From assembly GCA_024998625.1 (NCBI GenBank), contig JACOEL010000015.1, positions 1 to 64,000 on the forward strand: a stretch of DNA of 64,000 bases. The letters are read 5' to 3'. Numbering within the stretch: position 1 is the stretch's first letter; every line of letters begins with the position of its first letter. The DNA comes from Nitrospira sp. Lineage in GTDB: Bacteria > Nitrospirota > Nitrospiria > Nitrospirales > Nitrospiraceae. This document shows positions 17,333 through 26,500 of this stretch, one piece after another. The notes under the pieces were generated by a model, which saw nothing but the letters and a program-made list of their open reading frames with translations, was not told the DNA's origin and made no database searches. A program made the position numbers and the translations under genes.

Positions 17333-17988
17333 AGGCCCCTCCCTTCATTCGCAGGGAACTGCTCCTTCGCCGCTTCCAATTGAGCTTCGACCACCTGCTT
17401 CTCTGCCTTCACGGTGGTCATGGCTTCAAAGAGCAACCGGTTCAAGGTGCTATTGTCCTGATCGGCCTTGGCTTGGACGAAGCCCCCCAACGCTTCGTCC
17501 ATGGCGGCAAAGAACTCCTCCGGATTGGCCCCCATCACGATGACCAGACGATGTTCCTTGGGCACCTCACGAAATCCCTCCGGACCGAATTGCATGAGCC
17601 GGCGTCCGATCTTCAGTTTCGACAGCTGCTCGTTGCCTGCCTTGGTGAAGACGATCTTGCCGTCCGCCTTGTTGATCTCGACCGAACTTCCCAAGGAGTC
17701 GATCAACTCGGCTGGCACCCATCCGGACCCGAACCGCATCCAACTGATGATGCTGGCCTGTCCACGCACTCGGACCCGATACAGGGCGGGCGGAACCTGC
17801 TCCTGCGGATCGAATGATCCAAGGTAATACACCTGCTCAATATCGTGGCCTGGAATGACAGCCCCGACCGCGGCCGTGATCGCGGCGCCCAGGGCGATGG
17901 TCTGAGGAAGGGCGTTACAACCGGTGGTAAGGCTTCCGATCAGCAATGCCATCGCGCAGCAACCATTGAGCAGAACAGATTTCAGCAT
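17329..17988 (-). CDS. Lipoprotein heading the hydrolase operon
   Basis: A 219-residue predicted lipoprotein with lipobox LTTGC and Cys24. A hydrophobic stretch (TIALGAAITAAVGAVIPG) follows closely. The body contains a beta-rich domain (VYYLGSFDPQEQVPPALYRVRV; ASIISWMRFGSGWVPAELI; GKIVFTKAG) and ends in a charged helix (VKAEKQVVEAQLEAAKEQF). I recognise no named family. It is the first gene of the seven-gene unit; its stop overlaps the start of the giant lipoprotein gene by four bases. A candidate promoter lies about 115 bases upstream. Confidence 0.78.
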   Translation of the reverse strand: MLKSVLLNGCCAMALLIGSLTTGCNALPQTIALGAAITAAVGAVIPGHDIEQVYYLGSFDPQEQVPPALYRVRVRGQASIISWMRFGSGWVPAELIDSLGSSVEINKADGKIVFTKAGNEQLSKLKIGRRLMQFGPEGFREVPKEHRLVIVMGANPEEFFAAMDEALGGFVQAKADQDNSTLNRLLFEAMTTVKAEKQVVEAQLEAAKEQFPANEGRGL

Positions 17989-18710
17989 TGCGCACTCTCC
18001 ATCACGTCATTCAAGAAATCCGATGCCATAACAACTTCTGTGAGCACGACTATCGTAGCCTCTGAACAATGACGCTCCATCCACTGTTTTCGGCTGGCAT
18101 CTTATAATCGTACATACTACGTAATTGCAATACGGCCAAATGGCCCTATCAAAAATGAAATACAACCATTTTTACGGGGAATATTAGAAAACTAACTCGC
18201 CCTAGTAGCTCTACTAGAGGCAAGCGCCACTACGTACCAGGAAGGAAGAACCTGAGCCAGAGGTCCGTATCCTCGACGTTGCGCCAAGGGAACCTTATGT
18301 TTGAACAATTACTCCCTTTATCCTCCTGAGCGCCCCACAGAACTACCCCCTAACTGCATCCAAACAGATACTCCCCATCTCATTTGCTGATATTCAGATG
18401 TATCCGACCGTCATATCCCTGTAATTTTCGTCATGCGCCCCACTAGCCGCCGTGATCTCACGCTCGCTCTTCCATCGAACCACCAGGGTAGAAACCTGCC
18501 GTTCCTAGGGTCATGGCGAGCCACATCTACTCCGTAACCATATGAAAATACGTTCATGGAGGACGAATCATCCGACTGGAACTATCCTATTGTGCATGTC
18601 GTGGGAAGGACGTTCGTCACACGCAGAACCGAAGATCCGAACTGGCACTAAGTTTGCTCACTTATCGGGCAAGCGAGCATTCAATGGTCGTCTCACAAAG
18701 GGAGGATCTT
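17989..18710. other. Long intergenic region
   Basis: About 720 bases between the divergent hydrolase operon and a small plus-strand gene. It is visibly more AT-rich than its surroundings, notably at 18100-18200 and 18340-18440. It holds the candidate operon promoter. Frames are short and without ribosome binding sites. I see no RNA gene or repeat that I can support, though the length leaves room for a regulatory RNA. Confidence 0.4.
18102..18130 (-). promoter_or_regulatory. Candidate promoter of the hydrolase operon
   Basis: On the minus strand TTGCAA (18125-18130) and TTATAA (18102-18107) are 17 bases apart, a sigma70-like layout. Transcription would start about 105 bases upstream of the first gene (start codon at 17988). 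The match to consensus is partial. Confidence 0.35.
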
Positions 18711-18968
18711 ATGCGACAGGACATGATGAAAGACGAGAGCCATCGAAACACCGCCGAGTCGAAACACGCAGACAGTACCCGACAACGGTCACTGACCTAT
18801 GATGAGACGAAGGCCGCCGAAGCGGCATTTAAGGGCGAGCCTTTCAACCCGGCTTGGTCTGCCGCTGCGGCCACCGTGTATGCCGGAATCACGGACGCCA
18901 TGGAAAAGCGGCGGATGGCTATGGCTGTTGAGTCCGAGGTGGCGGAGGAATGCCTTGCCGAGCGATAA
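18711..18968 (+). CDS. Small protein of unknown function
   Basis: An 85-residue soluble protein. The frame opens earlier, but the ATG at 18711 has a GGAGG site five bases upstream. The N-terminal third is polar and probably disordered. The rest has a compact pattern (LTYDETKAAEAAFKGEPFNP, then WSAAAATVYAGITDAMEKRR) suggestive of two helices around a turn, as in small conserved proteins of this lineage. No catalytic motif is seen and no partner gene is nearby. Confidence 0.6.
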   Translation: MRQDMMKDESHRNTAESKHADSTRQRSLTYDETKAAEAAFKGEPFNPAWSAAAATVYAGITDAMEKRRMAMAVESEVAEECLAER

Positions 18969-19139
18969 GACCGACAATCCTTGAGCCTATGATGCAGTGG
19001 CTGAGTCGATCAACGTTTGGACAGGCTGACGAGGGAGTAAGGGGCCTCTGCCGGCTGCCTCGAAGCGGGGAAATGTCATGTTTGGTGAGAGTGGAAATCG
19101 GTTAGCGGGTTGGTCTTGGCATCTCGCCCCATACAGGTA

Positions 19140-19343
19140 TCACGGTTTCTTCGCTACTACCTTGCCGTTCTCCCACACATAAATCGGTGTGCCGTACATG
19201 CGAGCGGTTTTTCGGGCAGCCTTGGCCGCCCGGCGCAGCGCGGCGCCAACCTGTTCCGCACCAACGCTCGGCTTCACTTTCCTTCGAGCTACTTTGACGG
19301 CCCATCCTCCTGAGGCCTCGGCAAACGCTCCTACACCGACCAC
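19140..19343 (-). CDS. Small basic protein, possibly antitoxin-like or 5'-truncated
   Basis: A 67-residue Arg/Lys-rich protein from a GTG start. Its end, ALRRAAKAARKTARMYGTPI then YVWENGKVV, resembles the C-terminal helix-strand of many small proteins annotated near toxin-antitoxin loci, but I cannot name a family. The reading frame remains open for about 22 codons before the GTG, and those codons look protein-like (LEFEKFSDALYQDLADK), yet no ATG, GTG or TTG occurs there. The gene may therefore have lost its true start. No partner toxin is visible beside it. Confidence 0.4.
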   Translation of the reverse strand: MVGVGAFAEASGGWAVKVARRKVKPSVGAEQVGAALRRAAKAARKTARMYGTPIYVWENGKVVAKKP

Positions 19344-19513
19344 TTTGTCTGCCAGATCCTGGTATAGAGCATCTGAAAATTTTTCAAACTCTAACGAAAT
19401 CGACGCACGACATCGGCGCGTGGTACATCATGCCCTCCCTGACGCACCCGCACGGCGATCCGCTGGAGGGCCAGCGCGACTGAAGGCAGGAAAAACAAGC
19501 CGGCAATCGCACG

Positions 19514-20761
19514 TCACACATCTGTCTTACCGATTCCACCAACACGAATCCTCCTCCCAAACCAGGCACTTCCCCCTGCTAAGACAACCATCACTCCGCC
19601 GATCCCGATGATGCTGGCGACGGATCCGAACGATTCCGCCACCCAGCCGAACGCACTCATGCCGAGCATGGATGTGGCGGTGGCACTCGCCGTATAGACC
19701 GCCATCACGCGTCCGACCATTCCCGCTGGAGCCACTTCTTGAATGATGCTCCAGGCGATGGGCGTCCATGTGCCGAGGCCCATGCCGATGCAGCCCACAA
19801 GCACGGCAGCCAGGCGCAAGTCGTTCGTCCACGTCAACCCCACCAGGGCCAATCCGGCGAGGGCGCAGGAGAGGGTGATCACCGCGAGCCGCCTCGGCAG
19901 ATCCCACGCGCTCATCCGGATCAACCCGACCGAAGTGAGCAGCAACCCCACACCGAGCCAGGACCAGAGATACCCGACCTCAACCGGTCCGAGCCCGAGC
20001 AAATGGCGCCCGAACACAGGGAACAGGGTCGAGAACGCGCCGCTGCCGAACGTATAGACCGACGCGAGGACAATCAGAATCAGTACGGTGCGATGAGTCA
20101 GAAACGCGTAGCGGGTGCCTTCGATCAAGTGCCGGATAAATGGTCTCCAGCCCTCTCCATCGGCCGTTGTAGTCTCCGTCACTCGCAGCTGGATCGGCAG
20201 CAGGCATGCCGCTGAGGCGAAGTAGGTCACGGCATTCAAACAGAGCACATCTTGTGAACCGGCAAACGCAATCCCGAGTCCGCTGACCGCCGGTCCGATG
20301 ATGATCCCGAGGCTGGTCGTGCTCTGAAGGAGCGCATTCGCCGCGGTGAATTGAGGGCGGGTGACCATGAAGGGAACGGCAGATGAGAGTGTGGGCACAA
20401 ACACTGCCGTGGCGACGCCATACAGAAAAGTAAGGAGGTAGAGCGACCCGACGGTGAAATTCTCCACCGACACCAGGCAGGGTATAAGTCCGATGAGCAC
20501 ACCTCTGGCGACATCGCTACAGATGAGGATCGTTTTCTTGGGAAACCGATCGACAATCACTCCGATGAACGGCCCCAACAGAATCGGCGGAAGCGTCTGC
20601 AGAAGCCCGATCACGGTCGTCTTGAGCGGCGAGCCGGTGACCGCATAGACGAACCAGAGCAGCGCCAACTTGCTGATGCCTTCAGCAACCTGGGACAATA
20701 CCTGACTCCACCACATGAGACTGAAGTCGCGTGTAAGCAGCCACCGAGGGGCTTCGGCCAT
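19514..20761 (-). CDS. MFS efflux transporter (MFS_3/EntS-like)
   Basis: About 415 residues with the 12-helix pattern of the major facilitator superfamily. Early in the protein are LTRDFSLMWWSQVLSQVAEG and, after helix 2, the loop PFIGVIVDRFPKKTIL, the equivalent of MFS motif A. This arrangement is typical of the EntS/MFS_3 branch of drug and siderophore exporters. An ATG at 20761 is preferred over the upstream in-frame GTG/ATG codons because it starts right before the conserved WLLTRDFSLMWW; no Shine-Dalgarno is visible, but a TATACT sequence lies six bases upstream, suggesting a leaderless transcript. It lies 160 bases downstream of a paralogue in the same orientation. Substrate unknown. 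Confidence 0.85.
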   Translation of the reverse strand: MAEAPRWLLTRDFSLMWWSQVLSQVAEGISKLALLWFVYAVTGSPLKTTVIGLLQTLPPILLGPFIGVIVDRFPKKTILICSDVARGVLIGLIPCLVSVENFTVGSLYLLTFLYGVATAVFVPTLSSAVPFMVTRPQFTAANALLQSTTSLGIIIGPAVSGLGIAFAGSQDVLCLNAVTYFASAACLLPIQLRVTETTTADGEGWRPFIRHLIEGTRYAFLTHRTVLILIVLASVYTFGSGAFSTLFPVFGRHLLGLGPVEVGYLWSWLGVGLLLTSVGLIRMSAWDLPRRLAVITLSCALAGLALVGLTWTNDLRLAAVLVGCIGMGLGTWTPIAWSIIQEVAPAGMVGRVMAVYTASATATSMLGMSAFGWVAESFGSVASIIGIGGVMVVLAGGSAWFGRRIRVGGIGKTDV

Positions 20762-20923
20762 GCCGCCAGTATAAACGTTTGCCGCGGGAGTGGAATCAGT
20801 AGGACTGGGTGGCGCTGAGAAATGTCCCACGCATGGTCCTTCCGCTCACGAAGGCTCGTTCAGGCTGCCTCATCGCGTCTATTTGGTGCCGCAAGTCAGG
20901 TGGTCGCCAGCAGGCTGTGAGGA

Positions 20924-22189
20924 TCATCGCGCATGGGCAAGAGGAATGGGGCGGGCTCTGCGCGCGCATGACACCGCCACGGCGGCGGTGAGCAACAGCA
21001 CAAGCCCCAATCCCACCAGGCTCGCGGCAGGACCGATCGCGTCGGCCACCCAACCGAAGCCCGTCATCCCCGCCATGGCCGAGGCCATGGCGCCCACACT
21101 AAACGTCGTGAGGACGCGGCCGATTAAATGTTCCGGGGTCACTTCCTGGAGCACCGCCCACACGATAGGATTGAGCACCGCCGTACTGCCGCCCACAATG
21201 ATGACGATCGCCGCCGCGACCAGAGGCGTCTCCAGCAGACTCAAACTACAGACCGCAAGGCCGCCGATGGTCATGCCCCTGACGACGATACGCAAGCGCC
21301 CCTGCATGTCACTCTGTTTTTTCCACGCCAGCCAGGTCGAGGCCGCGAGCATCCCGACGCCGAGCGCAGACCACAACCAGCCCAATTGCACGGGCCCGAC
21401 TTGGAGAAACTCTTTGGCATAGACCGGCAAGATGAAGACGAAGGCGCTCACGCCTAAATTGTAGAGCGATGAAATGATCACCAACGTCAAGACCATGGGT
21501 TGCTGCCCGAACACGAAACGAAAGCCGACTTTCAGTTCGTCCCACACGGAGGTGGAATTTTCTCTCGGTGCGATAGGAGCAAGGCTGAAGCGAATCGGCA
21601 TCAGGCACAGGGCCGAAACGAGGAAGGTGACGGAATTGATGAACAACACATTCTCCGCGTTGATCAGCGCGATCATCACCCCGCTGATCGCCGGCCCCAG
21701 CAACAGGCCGATATTGTTCGTGCCTTGAATGAGCGCATTCGCCGACATTAGCTCAGACGGCCGAACCAATAACGGCACGGCCGACACCAGCGCGGGACCG
21801 AATACGGTGGAAACCACGGACGTGAGAAAAATCAGTCCATAGAGTCCCTCGATCGACAGCATGTCCATGGCATACAGCGTCGGGATGAGACAGGTAAGCA
21901 CTGCACGAAACAGATCGACCCAGATCATCACGGCCTTTTTAGGCAACCGGTCTAGGTACACCCCGATCAGCGGACCGAACAAGAGAGGGGGAATGGTCTG
22001 GAGAAGTCCGACCATGGTCATCTTCATGACCGAACCGGTCAGTTCATACACAAACCACAGGAGCGCCACCTTGTTTAACCCCTCGCCGATCTGAGAAGTA
22101 GTCTGCCCCCGCCACAGCAGTCCGAAATCTCTGGTTTGAATGAGACGCCACCCGCGACTTGGAACGGAGTCTAATTGATCCTCTGACAT
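20924..22189 (-). CDS. MFS efflux transporter, paralogue of the next gene
   Basis: About 421 residues, again MFS_3/EntS-like with 12 hydrophobic segments. It shares many segments with the neighbouring transporter: TRDFGLLWRGQTTSQIGEGL, ALLWFVYELTGS, and the motif A loop GPLIGVYLDRLPKKAV. The pair is clearly a tandem duplication that has diverged. The chosen start (22189, MSEDQLDS) is the ATG closest to the conserved first helix; the open frame continues 16 codons upstream. A GGGAGAA sequence 9 bases upstream is a weak ribosome binding site. Substrate unknown. Confidence 0.85.
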   Translation of the reverse strand: MSEDQLDSVPSRGWRLIQTRDFGLLWRGQTTSQIGEGLNKVALLWFVYELTGSVMKMTMVGLLQTIPPLLFGPLIGVYLDRLPKKAVMIWVDLFRAVLTCLIPTLYAMDMLSIEGLYGLIFLTSVVSTVFGPALVSAVPLLVRPSELMSANALIQGTNNIGLLLGPAISGVMIALINAENVLFINSVTFLVSALCLMPIRFSLAPIAPRENSTSVWDELKVGFRFVFGQQPMVLTLVIISSLYNLGVSAFVFILPVYAKEFLQVGPVQLGWLWSALGVGMLAASTWLAWKKQSDMQGRLRIVVRGMTIGGLAVCSLSLLETPLVAAAIVIIVGGSTAVLNPIVWAVLQEVTPEHLIGRVLTTFSVGAMASAMAGMTGFGWVADAIGPAASLVGLGLVLLLTAAVAVSCARRARPIPLAHAR

Positions 22190-22521
22190 GATCGGGTTTC
22201 TCCCGGGATAACCCACGAACTGACGCGCTATGGCCACAGCCCCAACTGCCTTAATCCTACTCTTCGACCAACGTCGTTCTGATCTATGCTACTCGTTCCT
22301 ACCAGCCAGCCAGGCTAGGAAAAGCCCTTGGGGCAGATCGACAAATGCCCGGCAGGGTCCTGAAATTTGTCCAGTTAGCAGACTTCGAGGCATCATCTAC
22401 ATACGTGCGTCGAACGAAGGGAGTCCCCGAGCAGTCCCCCCTTCTCCTCCCCCTCAAGCCTTCCCTCATTCCTTCCGATACAGGAGCAGGAAACCCTTTT
22501 CTTTATTTCCCTGGAGGTCGC

Positions 22522-22896
22522 ATGTCCAACATCATCGAACAAATCGACAAGGCAATCGGTGCGCATGGCGCGTGGAAGGTGAAACTGCGGCAGAACATCG
22601 ACGGCACGCTGACACTGGTCCCGGCAGAAGTCGGTGTGGACAACCGCTGCGAGTTCGGCAAGTGGCTGCATAGTCTGGCCGGTACCCCCGCCGCCACAGA
22701 CCCCTATTACAAAGAGATCCTGGAATTGCACAAGGCCTTCCACAAGGTTGCAGCGACGGTCGTCACCAAGGTGCAATCGGGGGATAAAACCGGCGCGGAA
22801 GTGTCGATCAGCTTGAAGGGGGACTACACGGCGGCATCGTCCAAGTTGACGGCCAAGATGATGGAATGGAAGAAAACGGCTACGAAGGCCGCCTGA
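22522..22896 (+). CDS. Stand-alone CZB (chemoreceptor zinc-binding) domain protein
   Basis: A 124-residue cytoplasmic protein that is entirely a CZB domain. The four expected zinc ligands are present: His15 (AHGAWK), Cys43 (RCEFGKWLH), and His70 with His74 (HKAFH). In known proteins the CZB domain senses zinc or hypochlorous acid through the Zn-Cys group and is fused to chemoreceptors or diguanylate cyclases; here it is free-standing. The frame is open upstream but GGAGG lies right before the ATG at 22522. A perfect hairpin follows the gene, and a response regulator gene begins about 210 bases downstream. Confidence 0.88.
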   Translation: MSNIIEQIDKAIGAHGAWKVKLRQNIDGTLTLVPAEVGVDNRCEFGKWLHSLAGTPAATDPYYKEILELHKAFHKVAATVVTKVQSGDKTGAEVSISLKGDYTAASSKLTAKMMEWKKTATKAA

Positions 22897-22913
22897 TCGA
22901 GCACGGCCCTGCT

Positions 22914-22950
22914 CTGGAGAAACTCCCTAACGTCTAGGGAGTTTCTCCAG
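22914..22950 (+). terminator. Hairpin terminator after the CZB gene
   Basis: A perfect 16-bp stem (22914-22929 with 22935-22950) closed by a five-base loop, 18 bases after the CZB stop codon. No T-run follows, so it may terminate inefficiently or protect the transcript end. Confidence 0.6.
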
Positions 22951-23110
22951 CCTCTGCGCCGGCCGACATAGCCTCACCCCCTCCTTCGGATCCGCACGCG
23001 CCGGACTAAATCGTTGTTTCCTCAGACACTTTCTGAAATGCCTGCATAGGGAGTTGCTCCGGCATGGTCCCTGCTCTCTCCTGCTTCAGAAGTAACCGGA
23101 TCTATACGCG

Positions 23111-23539
23111 ATGCCCCCATCCATCCTGCTCATCGACGACAGCCCCGGCGAATGTGAACTCTTTCGCCAGGCCCTGACGCAGTCCGGATATAAGGGTCGC
23201 TTGGAGATCACCGATGGCAGCCGTGCGGCAATGACCTATCTCAACGAGCACATGCCCAGCGATGAGCCGGGCTTGATCCTGCTCGACCTCAAATTACAGG
23301 GAGAACGCGGGGTGGATGTGCTGAAACGCCTGAAGCAGGACGCGCGGCTTGCGCCGATCCCAGTGGTGATTCTCACCAGCTCCGACGACGCCGTGGATGT
23401 GCGGGCCTGCTATCAGGCCGGAGCCAATGGCTACGTGGTCAAGCCAGGACAATTTGATGACCTGGTGAGCCTCTCCCTGCACCTCTGGAAATTCTGGCTC
23501 GAACACAACTGCACCAGACGGATTGCCACCCCATGCTGA
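23111..23539 (+). CDS. Single-domain response regulator (Rcp1-like)
   Basis: A 142-residue receiver domain with no output domain. The acid pair D9/D10, the phosphoacceptor D59 (LILLDLKLQG), T90 (VVILTSS) and K112 (YVVKPG) are all present, so phosphorylation should be possible. The spacing and the 10-residue insert between strand and helix are typical of the Rcp1/hybrid-type group. No kinase is nearby. The gene ends seven bases into the RND pump gene (stop at 23537-23539, pump ATG at 23533), so the two are translationally coupled, which is unusual for a receiver protein and suggests control of, or response to, the pump. Confidence 0.88.
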   Translation: MPPSILLIDDSPGECELFRQALTQSGYKGRLEITDGSRAAMTYLNEHMPSDEPGLILLDLKLQGERGVDVLKRLKQDARLAPIPVVILTSSDDAVDVRACYQAGANGYVVKPGQFDDLVSLSLHLWKFWLEHNCTRRIATPC

Positions 23540-26500
23540 CGCGCGCAGCCCTCAAAAATCCCTATGCCGTGTTTGCGATCTGCATGATCGCGCTGATCCT
23601 GGGCACCGTGTCCTATCAGAAGATGCGCGTGGACATCTTCCCCGAGATCAAGCTGCCGTCCATTCTTGTCACTACTTTCTACCGCGGCTTGAGCCCCAGC
23701 GAAATGGAAGGGGCGATCACGCTCAAGATGGAGCAACGCTTCGTCGAGGCGAGCTACGTCGAGCACATCGAGTCCCAGTCGCTCTCGGGGATGAGTTACA
23801 TCAAGGTCTTCTTTCAGCCGGACTATGGGATCGATTCGGCCCAGTCGGAATTGACCAGCCTGGCCTATAGCATCATTCGCCTGCTGCCGCCCGGCGTCTA
23901 TCCGCCCTCCGTGTATAAATTCGGCGTATCGAGTCTGCCGGTGGGATACCTTTCCATCTCCAGCGACACGCTCGGTGCCAAAGAGATCCGCGACCTGGCC
24001 TACTTCAACGTGCGCCAGCAGATCGCCACCATTCCGGGCATTTCATTCGGCCCGCCGTTGGGCGGCAAGGTCCGGCAGATCACCGTGTTTCTCGACCAAC
24101 AACGTCTGCTCGCGCGCGGTGTCTCTCCCTCCGAGGTAGTCAATGCGCTGAATGCACAGAGCGCCATCATTCCAGCCGGAGACATCAAAATCGGGGACCT
24201 CGACTACTACGTCTACTCCAACAGCCTCATAGACGTGGTGGACAAGATCAACGACATCCCTATCAAGATCGTCAATGGCACGCCGGTGCTGATCCGCGAC
24301 ATCGGCACCGCCGCCGACAGCGCCGCGGTGCAGACCTCGATTGTGCGGGTGAACGGCCGCGAGGCGACCTACATTCCGATCACCAGGCAGGAAGGCGCCA
24401 ACACGCTGGAAGTTACCGACGGCATCCGCGCGAAACTCTCGAAGCTCACGGAGATTCCCTCGGGTACGACCATCAAGTTTCTCTACGACCAGTCGCTCTA
24501 CATCCGCCAGGCCATCGCCAACTTGCAGAAAGAGGGACTCCTCGGCGCCGGACTGGCCGGCCTCATGATTTTCATTTTCCTGGCGAGCGTCAAAGCGGCA
24601 CTCGTGGTTGGACTGGCGATTCCCCTTTCGTTGACCGCCGCGCTGGTCGCGCTCTACTTGACCGGCCAAAGCGTGAACTTGATGACGTTGGGCGGGCTCG
24701 CCCTGGTCATCGGCACCCTGCTGGACAACAACATTGTGGTGCAGGAGAACCTGCACCGGCATTTGGAGATGGGCAAGGACGGGCGTTCAGCGGCCGAGGA
24801 CAGCGCCATGGAACTGACGCTACCGATCCTGGTGGCCACGATCTGCATCCTCATCGTCTACCTGCCGATCATGTTTTTTACCGGCATCGTGAAGTATCTT
24901 TTCGTCCCGCTGGCGATGACCGTCGCCTTTGCCATGTTAGCCGACTATGTCGTCTCCATGTCCGTGACGCCGGTGGTGTTGGCCTGGCTCTATCAAGCCG
25001 GACATGCCAAGTCCTCCGACCATGAGGCGTCGGCCGACGAGGGTTGGTTCCGGTATGTGCTCGCCATCTACGAGCCATTACTCACCGCCGGTGTGCGTTT
25101 CAAGCCCATCGTGATCGGCCTGGCTGCACTGGCCCTTGCCGCGACCGCTTTCTTTTTGCTGCCCCGTCTGCACACCGAGTTCTTCCCCAAGGTGGATGCG
25201 GGCAATTTCACCATGCTGGTGATGGCGCCGGAAGGATCACGGATCGAAAAGACCACGGCCATCGTGGGTCAGATCGAGCAACTCGTGCACGATACGATTC
25301 CGAAGGCCGATCTGGAGGAAGTGATCTCAAACACGGGTCTTTACTTCGGCGATGCGGCGCGCTTCGCCCCGAACACCGGAAACCATACGGCCTTCGTATT
25401 GGTAAACCTCGTGACCGGACATCAGGGGCACACGGAAGACTATATCGCGGACCTTCGCAAAAGGGTCAAGACTGCGCTGCCCGGTGTCGAGATCGCCTTT
25501 CAAACCGGCGGTATCATCAGCGATGTCTTGAACTTCGGCCTCAAAGCCCCGATCGACATCCAGGTCAAGGGCCCAAGTCTCGACGTCATCAGGCCGGTCG
25601 CGGAGCAGATCCAACAGCGGGTCGCCCAGGTACCCAACACGGTCGATGTGCGGATCAAACAGGGCAAGAGTTATCCCGAACTGCACATCGATGTGGATCG
25701 CACGAAAGCCGCGTATTACGGCATCAACCAGAATCGCGTGGTGGTCGACGTCATCACCGGCATTAGCTCCAACCTGGCCCTCTCCCCCAACTACTGGCTG
25801 GATCCCAAGACCGCCAACGGCTATTTCCTGCTGGCGCAGTATCCGGAGCAATCGCTCACGACGACGGAAGACCTGTTGAACATTCCCATCATCGGCGCGC
25901 GCACGCCGCTGCTGCCGACGGCCAGCCTCACAGGCGGCGGTATGCAAGGCTCCACGCTGGCGCTGCAGAATACGCCCTTTGCCGGACGGCAAATGGACAT
26001 GGCGAGCGGGTATTACGCCTCGGGAGACGACCGGCGCGGCCCACCCGTCATGCTGCGGGATGTGGCATCCCTGAAGTTTAAAACCGGTCCCGATTCAGTT
26101 GATCACTATGACCTCTCACGATTGATTAACGTGTTGGTGACGCCGGTCGGAAACGATCTCGGCCATGTGGCAAAAGACATCGAGAAGGCGCTGGCCGACG
26201 TGCCCCTGCCCAAGGACGTCACGGTGCAACTGCGCGGCGAAGTGGCCAACATGCGCGGCGCGATCCAGAACTTCGCGCTGGCCCTCCCCCTCGCCGTCGT
26301 GCTGATCTACCTGGTGATGGTGGCGCTGTTCCGGTCGTTCATCGATCCCCTCATCATCCTGGTGGCGGTTCCGCTGGGCTGGATCGGCACCGTACTGACG
26401 TTACATCTCACCAACACATCCGTGAACGTCGAGTCGATGATCGGGACACTGATGATGATGGGCATCGTGGTGTCGAACAGTATTCTGCTCGTCGACTTTG

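Noticed and set aside
22995-23110. Possible strong promoter before the response regulator
   Set aside because: No pair of -35 and -10 hexamers with 16-18 base spacing could be found; only weak partial matches.
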